The notes: a model not told the origin generated them from the sequence alone. Counted from the stretch's first letter, positions 48,101 through 56,773 are shown. The stretch is DNA of 64,000 nt from Enoplolaimus lenunculus (GCA_030248215.1 JASANG010003346.1:28501-92500), one strand, 5' to 3'. Program-made: numbers and translations.

Positions 48101-49721
48101 GTTCTTGTGTTACCAACTGAAAATATTCGGTCCATGAATAAAATTACGGGCGGATGGTTTTACACTTGACTACAATAGAGTAAACTAAGCTTTTACGCCA
48201 ATTTTTTGTGTAGGCTTGTTCTTAATCGGTTTATTTTTTAAGCTGAGGCTTATGCATGATACTGTGCTTATGCAATTTTTACTGCCCTGATCTATACATG
48301 TGTCAAAAGCTCCGAAATACCTGGATACAAAAACCAATGACGAGCTATTTGACTTCTAAATCCACCTGTTTACACCCTTAAGACGGTTTGCCAACGGGGA
48401 TTAAAAACACCGAAGCCAGAGTCAGAGCCAGACGTAAACCAAATTTACCGGAAGGTTGAACAATTTGCCGAAAGCAGAGTCATACAGTAAACCAAAGGCG
48501 AAACGAAATGACGTGAAATAATTTTCAATTTGCCAACTGGAGCACATATTTTAGAACTGGTTTCAAAAATTGAAATTTTAGGTTTGTTTTTAAAGAAATC
48601 CCGACAATAAATTTCTCAAAAATGTACAGAGTCGGTGAATAGGGTAATCGGGTATGCTTTGAGATGGTCGTGTAGCGTATTTCCATTGTGAACCTTCAGA
48701 CTTGAGAACGGACCGTAGCCAAAGGGGAACAGAAAAGTTCAGCCCCCCATGGATAAAGTTTTGCTTCCCATCCTTAACCTGTAACAAAACGCGTTGGACC
48801 ATAATTTTTTTAAATCTATGGAAAAATTTCTAAACCGACATTGCCGAAACATGGCGTAAAGCTTAAAAGCATTTTATTGAACGTATGTCTTTCTACAGCA
48901 TAGCGGTTTAAGTTTTATTCCGGGACCAAAAATTAAACTTAGAATCAAATAATATAAAAATTGCTAACCACTGTCAATCGTGTTCCAGTTGTTCTACCCC
49001 ATTTGCACACCGGTCGACGTCGCGCATCACCTCACAAATAAATTTTTGGTGTGTCGTGCGTTGACGGTGTCAGCGTGCATCGAGTATAGCGCAACCCCAT
49101 TTGACCACGCGTCGAAATAATGTTTGCGCATGTAGCTTGTGCTACGTTAGGCCAAAGTTTATAGAGTGCGAGCTGGTTTCGAGTTTCATTTAAGCCTCGT
49201 TAAATATTATGTTTCTCATTTTAGCTCAATTGGAAAATTAGTAATTTACTATTCTACAGCAACTGCAACCACGTGGAAAGAAGTTGAAGCATTTGGAGTA
49301 AGCAATGCGTCTATAGTTTAATTTTTTTTGCATTAATAAAATTTTTTTGTTTATTCACACTTGGAATAACTTCAAAGGTTACGCACTAACTGCGCAGTTA
49401 GCCGGTGTGTTCTGCTACGCGCTGAAAGACAAAATTTAAAAAGCGACCACAATGATTTACAGCGCGGTGCCAGCTGTACTTGTGATAACGCCACCCAAAA
49501 GCATAGTCTAAAATCGTAACTCAGTATATTGGATAAAACATCAGTTCTGACAGAACTTTCGCAGATACCTGGTTCAAAAGAGTTTTGCAATATTTCAGGG
49601 TGAACAAGCGATAAGTGCAGCTGGTGGATTACTTGGCGTGTTTCTAGGCGCATCAATTATATCGTTGTTTGAAACGGTTGTCACAATTTTAAATCATATT
49701 CGAAAATGTTTTCAACGCTGA
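32487..49721 (+). CDS. DEG/ENaC-type sodium channel with kringle, Thr-rich and EGF ectodomain insertion
   Basis: Twenty exons, about 965 codons, were delimited by splice sites, phase continuity and homology. The order is: TM1; post-TM1 FPAVTLCN box; a Lys/Arg-rich exon; three kringle-like exons; a Thr-rich exon; two EGF-like exons; then the canonical ectodomain with CNFGSRSCHW, YGACYTFN and the Cys-rich thumb/palm; then TM2 with LGVFLGASIISLFE and a short tail ending in a stop at 49719. DEG/ENaC subunits form trimeric sodium channels in the plasma membrane, gated by acid, peptides, stretch or proteases. The inserted block adds about 495 residues, roughly doubling the usual 500-600, and falls in the distal 'finger' part of the ectodomain. 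The N-terminal cytoplasmic exon upstream was not found. One junction (exons 15-17 of this list) is uncertain. A tandem paralogue starts at 60348. Confidence 0.9.
33136..33234 (+). CDS. Channel gene 1: post-TM1 FPAVTLCN exon
   Basis: 99 bp, phase 0 to 0, TTTTGTAG| acceptor and |GTAAAT donor. It encodes PTPFPAVTLCNLNPYKNRTL, the signature just after TM1 in DEG/ENaC channels (FPAVTICN followed by N-P/x-[YF]), then GSVRQIAAL. Confidence 0.95.
33541..33782. mobile_element. Short element with TTAACCCYTTCTCACAT ends and tRNA-like core
   Basis: Left end TTTAACCCCTTCTCACAT; right end inverted ATTAACCCTTTCTCACATG. The core at 33680-33745 holds GAGCGTAAAGCTCGTATAGC followed by TGAGTGGTGATGGTA, resembling a tRNA A-box region. 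It lies in a channel intron. Related tRNA-like cores occur at 43651 and 56212. Confidence 0.55.
34032..34164 (+). CDS. Channel gene 1: finger-entry exon with furin-like RIRR site
   Basis: 133 bp, phase 0 in, phase 1 out, GTTTCAG| acceptor and |GTACAT donor. It encodes DIAYRQILDAITTG, an Asn/Ser/Thr-rich linker with an NNNTS sequon, and KNRIRRSNG at its end. R-I-R-R fits the furin consensus. The paralogue's exon at 61654 has identical length and phases and ends SRRRRENG. The next exon in both genes begins a non-channel domain. Confidence 0.88.
34328..34567. mobile_element. TTAGGC MITE family B, long copy
   Basis: Left end GACCCATGTGAAGATCAGGG then GCGAAACG; right end inverted GGCCAATGTAAAAAACAGAG then GCGGAACAG. 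The interior has three blocks of GCTTAGG hexamers. It sits in the intron between the RIRR exon and kringle 1. Confidence 0.75.
34840..35002. mobile_element. CAGGCCCGTAGCC-type MITE, copy 1
   Basis: It shares with 58286-58445 the landmarks GCTCACCGTGCTAGGG, TCAGGAGGGGCATACA, GACTTACAAGC and a right end GGTTACGGGC. The ends are inverted relatives (CAGGCCCACAGCC against CCCGTAACC). hAT-like MITEs often have such ends. Confidence 0.6.
35266..35529 (+). CDS. Channel gene 1: kringle-like domain 1
   Basis: 264 bp, phase 1 to 1. It encodes a kringle with YYGTRNTTYDGLACRNW, ENYCSNP, FCFTNDVSRPWDYC and a final ESC. Six cysteines align to the kringle pattern, and two more lie upstream (NNCYDESLNC). The usual WCYT is FCFT here. 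Confidence 0.88.
35941..36207 (+). CDS. Channel gene 1: kringle-like domain 2
   Basis: 267 bp, phase 1 to 1. The clearest kringle of the three: YFGTKSTTYDGVMCQNW, a PHAHNF segment, ANYCRNPSNQ, AWCYTTDPSRRWDYC and KSC. It again has an extra cysteine pair before the first kringle cysteine (NCYDEVNGC). Kringles are protein-binding modules otherwise best known from coagulation proteases, HGF and ROR receptors. Confidence 0.93.
36890..36978. repeat. (ATT)n microsatellite in a channel intron
   Basis: Imperfect TTA/ATT repeats, about 90 bp, between the second and third kringle exons. Confidence 0.9.
37751..38008 (+). CDS. Channel gene 1: kringle-like domain 3 (diverged)
   Basis: 258 bp, phase 1 to 1. 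It keeps all eight cysteine positions (FCVDTARDC, GTCFNS, NRNCVPW, SNFCQK, PWCYTDDP, EPCYILC) but lacks the RW-YC signature and the glycine-rich first loop. The frame stays open and the splice phases match its neighbours. Confidence 0.85.
39417..39602 (+). repeat. About 20-bp minisatellite (AAATTCAAATTTNGGCGGG)
   Basis: Nine or so tandem copies of a 19-21 bp unit with GGCGGGAAATTCAAATTT as core, varying in A-run length. It is 260 bp upstream of the Thr-rich exon and entirely intronic. Confidence 0.85.
39862..40353 (+). CDS. Channel gene 1: Thr-rich mucin-like exon
   Basis: 492 bp (164 codons), phase 1 to 1, ACTTTCACAG| acceptor and GAAG|GTATAC donor. After a short APTLSPTTTS lead, most residues are Thr, encoded by mixed ACA/ACG codons, with scattered Ser, Ala, Lys and Ile; it ends KLIYRAKTE. 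Such a stretch would be heavily O-glycosylated and stiff, acting as a stalk between the kringles and the EGF domains. The DNA is a trinucleotide microsatellite, so repeat-length polymorphism is likely. The phase match at both ends argues that it is a real exon rather than an intronic repeat. Confidence 0.75.
40484..40659. mobile_element. TTAGGC MITE family A, right end missing
   Basis: The left end GGCCCATGTTACTTTTTGGG, the GGTTTCTGGTGGG motif and the TTAGGC blocks match the copy at 6218, but the right terminal repeat is absent after CTTAATCTACTGTTA. Confidence 0.65.
40665..40936 (-). mobile_element. Possible gag-like retroelement fossil
   Basis: A minus-strand frame includes LLHVAGPKIQNLTKL and a following YVQKLKCFI segment. 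This resembles the 'LLxxAGxxVQ...L..YF' region seen in gag-like proteins of LTR-type retroelements. It is a short old fragment in a channel intron with no other element parts found; weak call. Confidence 0.3.
41068..41271. mobile_element. TA-flanked MITE, AP-1-motif family, copy 3
   Basis: 204 bp with TACACTGTAAAAAATAGG and inverted TACACTGTAAAAAAATGG ends. TGAGTCA and TGACTCA are both present. It ends about 60 bp before the first EGF exon, inside a channel intron. Confidence 0.8.
41333..41449 (+). CDS. Channel gene 1: EGF-like domain 1
   Basis: 117 bp, phase 1 to 1, exactly one EGF module: GVCRLQPCLPDATCIEHN, then YTCLCPFGFTGSNC. Six cysteines with EGF spacing, including the C-x-C and the G-F-x-G-x-x-C ending. 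Confidence 0.95.
41873..41961 (+). CDS. Channel gene 1: calcium-binding-type EGF half-domain
   Basis: 89 bp, phase 1 in, phase 0 out. DIDECASNPCSSDSTC followed by GGFVCIDRTE has the D-I/V-D-E-C start of calcium-binding EGF modules, but the exon ends after the fourth cysteine, and the next exon has no cysteine to complete cysteines five and six. It also changes the phase from 1 to 0, joining the insertion to the channel body. Confidence 0.85.
42119..42183. repeat. (TA)n microsatellite in a channel intron
   Basis: About 65 bp of uninterrupted TA repeats, with AAAATATA before and AAGAAAGG after. Confidence 0.95.
42261..42335 (+). CDS. Channel gene 1: connector exon after EGF block
   Basis: 75 bp, phase 0 to 0, TTTTTTTTAG| acceptor and CAG|GTAAGC donor. 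It encodes VQASKLMILDVAADIEADNN then DLDIQ: short, acidic, no cysteine. Placed by phase and position between the EGF block and the ectodomain restart; no independent homology recognised. Confidence 0.65.
42482..42640. repeat. Dispersed repeat family G, copy 2 (partial)
   Basis: ACTCGAGTAATAAGAGGG, CAATAGGAGTGCGTATCCCT and GATAGAGTCC match the left part of the copies at 15461 and 61868. It lies in a channel intron. Confidence 0.55.
42828..42973 (+). CDS. Channel gene 1: ectodomain exon, CNFGSRSC
   Basis: 146 bp, phase 0 in, phase 2 out. It encodes an amphipathic stretch (ALNDMSYSVKEMIRNC) and CNFGSRSCHW. In DEG/ENaC channels this is the 'M-I-x-x-C-x-F-x-G-x-x-C' region at the end of the finger. 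Confidence 0.9.
43360..43454 (+). CDS. Channel gene 1: ectodomain exon, YGACYTFN
   Basis: 95 bp, phase 2 in (completing Trp), phase 1 out. It encodes RHQDITYGACYTFNNEPD. G-x-C-Y-T-F-N is one of the most conserved DEG/ENaC motifs. Confidence 0.95.
43651..43735 (+). repeat. tRNA-like SINE fragment
   Basis: CGGGCACGAGGGTCAAGCTC, then TATTGCTGAGCAGTAATGGTAA (A-box-like) and TTCGTGTTCGATTGTGAG (B-box-like), about 55 bp apart. It parallels the cores at 33680 and 56212. Confidence 0.5.
44111..44271 (+). CDS. Channel gene 1: ectodomain beta-strand exon
   Basis: 161 bp, phase 1 in, phase 0 out. It encodes GLKIEFSTLPKLYQP, then SGLRVSFHMPGRGP and YNVLPQYQNVFHMTY. This matches the DEG/ENaC palm order 'G-L-x-[LI]-x-[LF]' ... 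'G-[LIV]-x-[VL]-x-[IF]-H' ... '[VP]-x-P-G/Q'. A donor at 44254 is possible, but the |GTAAGC at 44272 is stronger and gives a better fit. Confidence 0.85.
45013..45114 (+). CDS. Channel gene 1: ectodomain exon, first thumb cysteine
   Basis: 102 bp, phase 0 to 0, TTTTTTCAG| acceptor and |GTTTGT donor. It encodes LLTFDKQPKCVGSD and YYYNYSYSIE. The order 'P-x-x-C' then 'Y-S-x' leading to the next Cys corresponds to the start of the DEG/ENaC thumb. Confidence 0.82.
45489..45620 (+). CDS. Channel gene 1: thumb Cys-rich exon
   Basis: 132 bp, phase 0 in; the best donor is |GTTTGT at 45621 (phase 0). It encodes ACEFSFCQQQILKTCGCGGP, a Pro-rich turn and FQYCDISKSA. C-x(3)-C-x-Q-x(2)-I-x(3)-C-G-C is diagnostic of DEG/ENaC thumbs. 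Confidence 0.88.
45841..46033. mobile_element. TTAGGC MITE family B, full copy
   Basis: Left end GGCCAATGTAAAGAACAGGG then GCGTAAC; right end inverted GGCCCATGTAAAGATCAGGG then GCGGAAC. The interior is mostly CCTAAG hexamers. It is the best-preserved family B copy, in a channel intron. Confidence 0.8.
47589..47624 (+). CDS. Channel gene 1: short exon, frame uncertain
   Basis: TTTACAG| acceptor followed by about 36 bp. In phase 0 it gives VMQCAQLELCEF, which suits the Cys-rich thumb end after YCDISKSA; in another frame it gives SCNVHSLNYANL. The candidate donor |GTGACA is weak. The next exon is best read in phase 2, which only the second frame satisfies. One of the neighbouring splice sites is therefore probably mis-placed, or a further small exon is missing. 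Confidence 0.4.
47777..47831 (+). CDS. Channel gene 1: palm exon, QEDFQVTVTRTPL
   Basis: 55 bp, best read phase 2 in and phase 0 out (|GTAAAC donor). QEDFQVTVTRTPLTS matches the 'P-C-x-E-x-x-Y-x-V-x-x-S-x-x-x-x-P' region after the thumb. A competing frame (ARRFSSNCDQ) has no well-placed donor that fits the next exon. Confidence 0.6.
47985..48034 (+). CDS. Channel gene 1: short palm exon
   Basis: 50 bp, phase 0 in, phase 2 out. It encodes RKTFCIPGESDYCDHD. Its outgoing phase matches the incoming phase of the next exon, whose homology is clear. Confidence 0.65.
48139..48303. mobile_element. Possible TTAGGC MITE family B relic
   Basis: TACAATAGAGTAAACTAAGC at the left and TGCCCTGATCTATACATGTG at the right resemble the inner and outer parts of family B; hexamers are degraded. 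It lies in a channel intron. Confidence 0.35.
49225..49297 (+). CDS. Channel gene 1: pre-TM2 exon
   Basis: 73 bp, phase 2 in, phase 0 out (GGA|GTAAGC). It encodes SIGKLVIYYSTATATTWKEV then EAFG, matching the 'N-x-x-K-L-x-V-Y-Y/F-x-x-L ... Y-x-E-x-x-A-Y' strand leading into TM2. Confidence 0.9.
49599..49721 (+). CDS. Channel gene 1: TM2 and C-terminal exon
   Basis: 123 bp including the stop, phase 0 in. It encodes ISAAGGLLGVFLGASIISLF, then ETVVTILNHIRKCFQR and TGA. The G-A-S triplet is the G/S-x-S selectivity filter, and L-x-x-x-E follows as in the family. The cytoplasmic tail is very short, with no PY motif for ubiquitin-ligase control. Confidence 0.95.
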   Translation, partial: GEQAISAAGGLLGVFLGASIISLFETVVTILNHIRKCFQR

Positions 49722-51682
49722 AAGAACATTCTATGGAACGATTTTTATGTTAAGGAAAATAATTTTCCGCCTTCATTTACAGTTTATTTACATGTGCAAC
49801 TTTTTGCACATACATATTTGCCAGTGCAAAGAGTATGGCATTGGTGGTCAAAGTTAATTTGACCTGGGCGACCGCCACTCCAACTGTTATTTTTAGACAG
49901 CTGATGTTTAGCGGAAAAGGTTAAGTTTATGATAAAACGAAGTTGATAAATGGCTCGTCTTTTCAAAAAATTGTGGGACTGCCTTTGAAGTACTGTTATA
50001 AAATCAATTAGCAAGATATTCAGTTAAATTATTCTATTGCATAAATGCTTACGCATGTATTTAACAAATTTGTGCTTCGTAAAAAATGTACGGAATAAAT
50101 ACTACCACTAAAAACATTTAAAAATGAACAAACCTCGCTTCTTGAATCTAAGCTAAGCTTTTTCCGTACAGCGAAAATTTTTAGGGCCCACTTTATAAAG
50201 TTCTTTTAGTAATTCCAGATGAGTTTAGCAAGAATTCCTTGGTATATATGTGTTGACAGGTTTATTATTTATGTTTTTGCGCAAGCTATTTGCATTGACG
50301 TGGTTATAAACGAAAAAGTTAAAATTCTCTAAAGCTTTTATAATTTGAGATATATTTATAAATATATATACATATATATACATGTATATATATTTGGTTT
50401 TGCTTATATTGTGTACTATGCTTATGAATGTCTGCTGACACTATACCCAGATTTCTATGTATGGCATTCTAGTTTAATTACAGAGATTTTTAATATTACG
50501 TAATGTTGTATAGCGTATATGTTTGAACGAAAATAATTGTATATTGCGATTAACAAGTAAGGCCCGACGATTGCTATATTTTCATGAATTATTAGTTGAT
50601 TGTTGTATCATTTAAAGGAACTGGAATTGAATGTCTTTTCAGGAACCGAAATTGGTAATAATTTTCATTACCGCGAATTACAATCGAACTGGTTAGAAAA
50701 GCGGATAATGTATTGTTGCTGGGACAGCCTTGAGCCTGCGGTTAGGCATAGGATTTATGTTCAGGTTTAAGCTTTCACCAAGGTTAAAGTTTTAGAAGGT
50801 AAACGCAAACATACGCAAAGGCTTAAGTTAAGATTAAAACTTAGGCGTAGGCTTAGGTGCAAGCGAAAGCCTAGGCTCGATGCTGCCCCGGTTTTTTCCG
50901 ACCAAGCAAGCGCAATCATTATCTGTAAGCCGTCCCTACCAACTCAACGAATCAGGTTCAAAGGTGCCTGCTGTTAGTTTTTAAGGGAGAGTCGGACGGT
51001 ACTGTTCAAGTACCCCTCTGAAATCGTCTGACCCTTAAACGTTCAAGCTTGAAAATTGGAGCACTTATTATGGAAATAAAACTATACAAGTATACACACG
51101 AGTAGCACAACGAGCGGGACTCGGGAGGCACTTGAACTACGGCAGTTATCTCTAAACAACTCGTAACCGGCTAAGTTTCGTCTAACGCTGGAATACCCAA
51201 AATCCTGTTAATTATGCAAGACCAGAAAATTAAACAATAAATCTTGAAAACTTTTTAAATGGAGAAAACTCACACTTTTTTAGATCAAACGTTACCTGTT
51301 GGCTGATCAAACGGGTATCCGATACCTTTTGGAAACGAATTTACTCCCCGAGTAAACAAGACAACAAAGCCGATCCTAAATAAGTGCATTAGGCGCTATT
51401 GCCAACAAGGGTATGTTGTCCAACAAGCTAGAATGTGTCCCGACCCACCCATTAAAACAGGATTGAAGCTATCCCTCCGTCCCAACATAAACATAGGGGC
51501 AGTAGTGTTAACCGGCCGATTCCAAGCCTATTGTTGTCCCACAGGTAACAGAACGCCCCTCAGAGTAACAGTGGTTGAACTTTGGGTGAATATCAAAAGT
51601 AAACAATTATTCTAAACTAAAACATTGCTCTGCTATTTTTAGAGTTATGAAGTTATATTGAAGTAAATTCTGCTACAATGCG

Positions 51683-51875
51683 ACATCGACCCCCCCTCTT
51701 TAAAAATGAAGTTTAAAACGCCGAAAATTTAACAACGGCTGATCAAGGAGCAATGTCATATATCCCGCGAGGCTATCGACCTCCCCCCTCTTTCAAAATG
51801 AGGATGAGTTCGCCGAAAATATAACAATGGCTGATCAAGGAGCGATGTCACATATTTCCGCGAGACTGTAGGTTG
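51683..51875 (+). repeat. Tandem duplication, unit about 97 bp
   Basis: ATCGACC(T)CCCCCCTCTTT, CGCCGAAAAT, GGCTGATCAAGGAGC(A/G)ATGTCA and CGCGAG occur twice in the same order. Differences between copies are modest. Confidence 0.75.
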
Positions 51876-53083
51876 CTGTACCACTCTTAATTACATATCA
51901 AACTAAAAACTAAAACAATAAAACTAAAACCAAACCCAAACCACACCTTAAGGAAGTCCCTGGCTCCAACTAGTCTCTCTTATGGAGAATCCAGGTTATA
52001 ACGCTCGCGAAAAAGTAAAAAATTGTCCTGTCCCTCTGAGGATCAACGTTGTGTGAACAGAGTGGGCTAAGACAGTAGGTCTTACGCGAATAACTTATCC
52101 TTACAGAGTACCGACAATAAACATAGCCAGTTTGGAAGCTTATATTTGTCTTAACCTTACGGCAATAACATGTTTTTGTCCCTATGCCATATGCACAGTG
52201 TACAAATTTACTGAGTCCCTCCGAAGGGAATATTTACGCAAACTTCACACATTTCAAATAAAACGCTATAACAATATCTGCATGACTGCACATACCTTAA
52301 AATGTTCATACAGCCCAAAAATCGTAATGTGTTTTGTCCGAGTCCCTTACGACAGACTGCGGACAAACACCACTATCTAAACACACCATTATTTATGTCC
52401 AGACACTCTAGCTACAATTGTAAAACGTACTCTCTTTGTAGGGGTAAACTGGACATTTTTTTGCATCTGCGCAAGCGTTATAACGTGGATGCTCCATTAG
52501 AACTTATGTTAAGCTCATGCGTTGCTAGAAAGAGTAAAATCGTAGAATTTGTGCGTGGTGGCTGCGCCACAATGTTAGTTCAATGTAGGTCCTGCGCGGT
52601 CATCTGAAATGTTTTATAAATGTGAAAGCTTTATCCGCGTAATTGCTTAGCTAGTGAGCACATGGTGCTAACATGTTGTTGTTGGTGTTGTTGAAACAAA
52701 ATGACTTAATATTGCCATTGAGTTTTCGGAGCTCGTAAACCGGTAGGTGTGAAAATTAACTAACTATGCGGCTGGTGTACCCAACCCCAAAATTTTTTAT
52801 AGTATCTAACCATGTTCGAATCGGAGTGCTATTTTCGGAGATTTATTGAATTAGTGCTACTTATTGGATTGCGAGTGGAATTAAGATAGGTATTAACAGA
52901 TTATAGTCACGGTAGCTTATTATGCGCATACAGTGAACCGCAACGCGGAGTTTGCGGGCAGTACCATGGTTTTACGAATTCTTAGGGAATGTTGTAACGG
53001 GGATCTTTTGGAGTTATTTGGAGGTTTTTGGGGTTATTCAATTCTTGCGGGGATAGTTTTGGCTTGTTTTCTGGGAATAACTG

Positions 53084-53166
53084 GGGTTTTATGTAGTAAT
53101 TGGAGAAGTGTTACGTAGTTCTGGGATTTTATGTAGTAATTGGAGAAGTGTTACGTAGTTCTGGGA
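53084..53166 (+). repeat. 40-bp tandem duplication
   Basis: TTTTATGTAGTAATTGGAGA and AGTGTTACGTAGTTCTGGGA occur twice back to back without visible difference, so the event is recent. Confidence 0.85.
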
Positions 53167-56017
53167 TTTGGTTGTCATTTTGAAGGTTTACATTGGTATC
53201 ATTCGGTGTGGTCTTGTGACTTAGTGGACTATCAGTTTAAAGTATCGCAGTGGACGTGCAGGAAGTACATAACCAAGGAACGTTCGGCATCGTAGCAAGG
53301 AATCAGCTCGACAGGCTCGGCAGTTAAGTAAGCATCTTGTTCTTACTCGTGCTTTACTTGTATGCTTTAATATACGGTGTTTGGAGGTTAAAAGTGCAAA
53401 TACAACTGCAATTCTAAACCAGCGCGGAATAGCGTCATTGAAATACGGACTTATACTCGAAGTTGGTGGTTAGCATAGACACGCAAAATCAAGAAATATT
53501 CACAGGGATATTACCCGAATATCACATGATATTCCAAATTTTTTACCGCCTTTCAAAAATTTGAACAAAAATGGCGAATGTATTGAAATTTTTAAGATTT
53601 TGAATGAATTTTGTAATTTTTATTTTTTCTATAACAAAAACAGACACCGATTTTTATCGGAAACGGAAGCGAATCAAATTTCAAATTTTAGTATATGACA
53701 TTCTACAAGGCATTTATGCGGGTTTCACGTTAAGTGAACAGCCCGGAAGACGTTTTGTCCAAATTGATTCGACGTCAACATAAAATATGGTGGTTTGAAT
53801 AGCGGTTATGTAGACAAAATGTGAATGTCACATGACATTGGCTTACAAAACGCGGATCTCTATTACTCATCGTATACAAACAGCCATATGTCACATAATA
53901 CCCCGGGACATTTATTTGAAAATCATATGATATTCCGAAATTCTACCGAACATTACATAATATTTTGCAGGATAATGTATTTTGTGCACACGAATAATAT
54001 AATGAAAAGTCAGATAAAGTAGCTGACGTAAGTGATTTCGAATACTGAATTAGCTTCTATTTTTCTGTTTCTGGCGGAAATTTTGCTTAAATATATTCCT
54101 TAGTACAAATAATCCAAAGTTTAAATTTTAGTATCATAAAATATTCTACAGCACATTTATGCTCGTTCACCATAACTTTGCAGACATTTTCAATCATGTC
54201 ATCTAATACTGACGGGCAATATCTCAACTTTAGAAACGTTTTTAAACATTTCATTTGATGTCAGACAATATTTCGAATATCATATGATATTGCAGTACAA
54301 AAAAATAGCAGATAGCTCATATTTTTGAATTTGATAGCGGATTACCGTGCAGGCGAAATGTTTTCTGCTACAATAATAAAAACAAAAGGTGTTCCAGGTT
54401 CAGGTTCTTAGGTTTGTTTTAAATGTTTTTAATAGTCGAGTTACAGTTTGAGTGTAGAGACGGTTAACACTAAAATTTGCATTTGCATCAATCATTTGAA
54501 ATAAACTAGTAGTCCACTGAAACTATGAGCGCGACCACAATTTAGGGTTAGTGTGTAAATTTCGGCTCCGGTATTTTTCACCTACGGTTGCACTGCGGTA
54601 CGTTCTATAAAAGTTCCTAAGGCCGCTTTATGTGTGGCAAACTGACACAATTATCTAAAACCGGCTGAAAAAATCACAATAGGGATTGATATCTGAAGCC
54701 TCCCTTGGCCCTTCTCGGTTACGCCTCTGTCTATTCGAATGAGACCGGCGGTGAATTTAAAACAAACAAGTTAAATTATATTTTAAAAATTAAAAAACCC
54801 ATTTGTGCCAGACAATACTCATCAGCTTTGACGTGAACAAACAAAATTAGTGTTATTAATTTACTTTGTTGCTGAGATTTATGACAGCAGTCAAATTATT
54901 GTTTCGATGTATACAGGTCAACAAAGCAATTAATACATTGAGATTGAATTGAGGGCACATTTTAACGGTACTTGTTTATTTCGACTCCAAAGCATTCTAC
55001 TCCCTAGACATATCGACTAAAGCTAACCATAAGTCTAAGCCAACACTGAGAATAACCGTAGCTAAAGCCTGAAGCCTAAGTTGAAGCATGGGATAACGTA
55101 ATAAAATAATTATTGTTGTGTGGAGTTCTTGCTTCTATTAAATTAACACTAGTTTGAGGGAAACTAAACTAGTACTATGTTAACAATGACGACCTGCTCA
55201 TTAAGCCTAAGCCTAAGCCTGAACACAAAGTCTCAGCGTAAACCTAAACACAGGCTTATTTATAATATTATAAGGCTACGAAGCCTAAACTGCCGATTCT
55301 CTACCAAACCAAACCAGTTGATAGAATATATACTTATTGCACTAAATGCAAGCAAAGCTGAGATCGAAGGTGCGAAAATTTTTGGTTACAATTAGATTTA
55401 TAATAAATTTAACGCCTTCGATGAACACTGCAACTCAATAGTATTTTAGAATTCTTCAGTCAAATTGAATCAGTGCTGTGCTTAACGCCGCCATACCCTC
55501 AAATAGAGAATATCCTCACTCACAACATTTTAAAACAAGGATTTTTTTGCTTCCTACTTTGAACTTGTGAGAATAAATTTCGTCTAGTTTCTCGCTCGCT
55601 TCGCATACGATGTTTTCTTCAGCTGATTCTCATGAGGCGGTGCGTAATGTATCAGTATATTTTATTCATGTATTAAATACGTACGTTTTATTAAGCTGCT
55701 TCTACTGCCAAATCACTCCAAGGAAGTTATATAAGTGTGTCCCTTACACGGACCCGCTTAAGGCAAACTTTATATTTTGTAGTAATTTTTTTAAATGTGG
55801 TTGGATTTTTGCTTGCTGTGCTCGTGAGGTTTCTTTCGTCATATCTTGCGATTCCTATGCAAATCTCATTAGTATTCTTCCCTCTGGGTAATTTCTCCTT
55901 TGCAAATTTTTGGATCTGCCGCTGCCACCTTTCATTTCCAAATTCGTCGCTGCGGAATTGACTTATGAACAACTCGGGGAATTTGGCGGTACTAACTTTA
56001 CGGTCTTCCATATAATT

Positions 56018-56160
56018 GGCATCTCATGTAAAAATCAAGGGCGCAACGGTTTTCTGCGTAACTGCAATAGAGTTACAACAGCTTTAGACTAATTTTTTGC
56101 TTAGGCTTAGGCTTGATGATATAGTTATACTACTGTTACGCCCTGTTTTATGCATTGGCC
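56018..56160. mobile_element. TTAGGC MITE family B copy
   Basis: Left end CATGTAAAAATCAAGGGCGC; right end inverted GGCCAATGCATAAAACAGGG then CGTAAC. It has a single short TTAGGCTTAGGC block. Confidence 0.65.
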
Positions 56161-56211
56161 GAACAAAATATTCACGATTTAGCATTTGACCCTTAAAACT
56201 ACCAGCAGTTG

Positions 56212-56300
56212 CTCATGCTCGAGTGTCAGGCTTCTATATCTAAGTGGTAGAGGTAAATGCACTCCGCGCTAGAGATTGAAGTTCAAATCCCATCTTGAAG
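56212..56300 (+). repeat. tRNA-like SINE fragment
   Basis: TATCTAAGTGGTAGAGG resembles a tRNA A box and, about 45 bp on, AAGTTCAAATCCC a B box. The 5' GCTCGAGTGTCAGGCT part matches the cores at 33680 and 43651. No tRNA fold is complete, so a SINE remnant rather than a tRNA gene. Confidence 0.6.
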
Positions 56301-56636
56301 TTAAGTCTCCGATGTAATGCGTCATTCAATTTATCGTGTGCCTGCCGTTTTAAAAATTGACGCAATCATTTCCAAGTACGGTTTTGAAAAACGCTTCTAG
56401 AAGGAAATTGAATTTGAAAAAATTGGTCTATTTAAAAATTGAGACAATTTAAAAATCGTGCCAGTAATGCGCCATCCACAACTACGTGCGTTTGCTGCGT
56501 GGAAATAAACCTAAGCAAATCCCATATTCGAAATATTGGTTTTCGATTTTAAAAAGTGAAACCGAATCACTAAATGTTTAAATTGAAAATTGAAATCAAT
56601 GTCGGAAACACTTAAGGTTTCTGAAATTCAGTTCCC

Positions 56637-56773
56637 CAATAGATGATTTTTCTCAAAAGTGTTGCGGTTACAGTAAGAAAGTTCAAACTAGAAATACGGT
56701 AATTGAATAGATGATTTTTCTCAAAAGTGTTGCGGTTGCAGTAAGAAAGTTCAAACTAGAAATACGGTAATTG
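56637..56773 (+). repeat. 68-bp tandem duplication
   Basis: Two adjacent copies beginning AATAGATGATTTTTCTCAAA and ending AATACGGTAATTGAA with one visible difference (GGTTACAG against GGTTGCAG). Very recent. Confidence 0.9.

Larger units (their letters stand above)
49722..56010. other. Intergenic region between the two channel genes, left part
   Basis: No supported gene. Noted: AT-dinucleotide runs at 50349-50395; a TTAGGC-like patch at 50730-50880; a short tandem repeat at 51683-51875; a 40-bp tandem duplication at 53084-53165; a TTAGGC-like patch at 55195-55225. 52130-52380 has fragments similar to motifs at 23510-23800. Confidence 0.4.

Noticed and set aside
56230-56300. A functional tRNA gene
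   Set aside because: A- and B-box-like motifs are present but no acceptor stem or complete cloverleaf can be formed; two similar fragments elsewhere point to a SINE.
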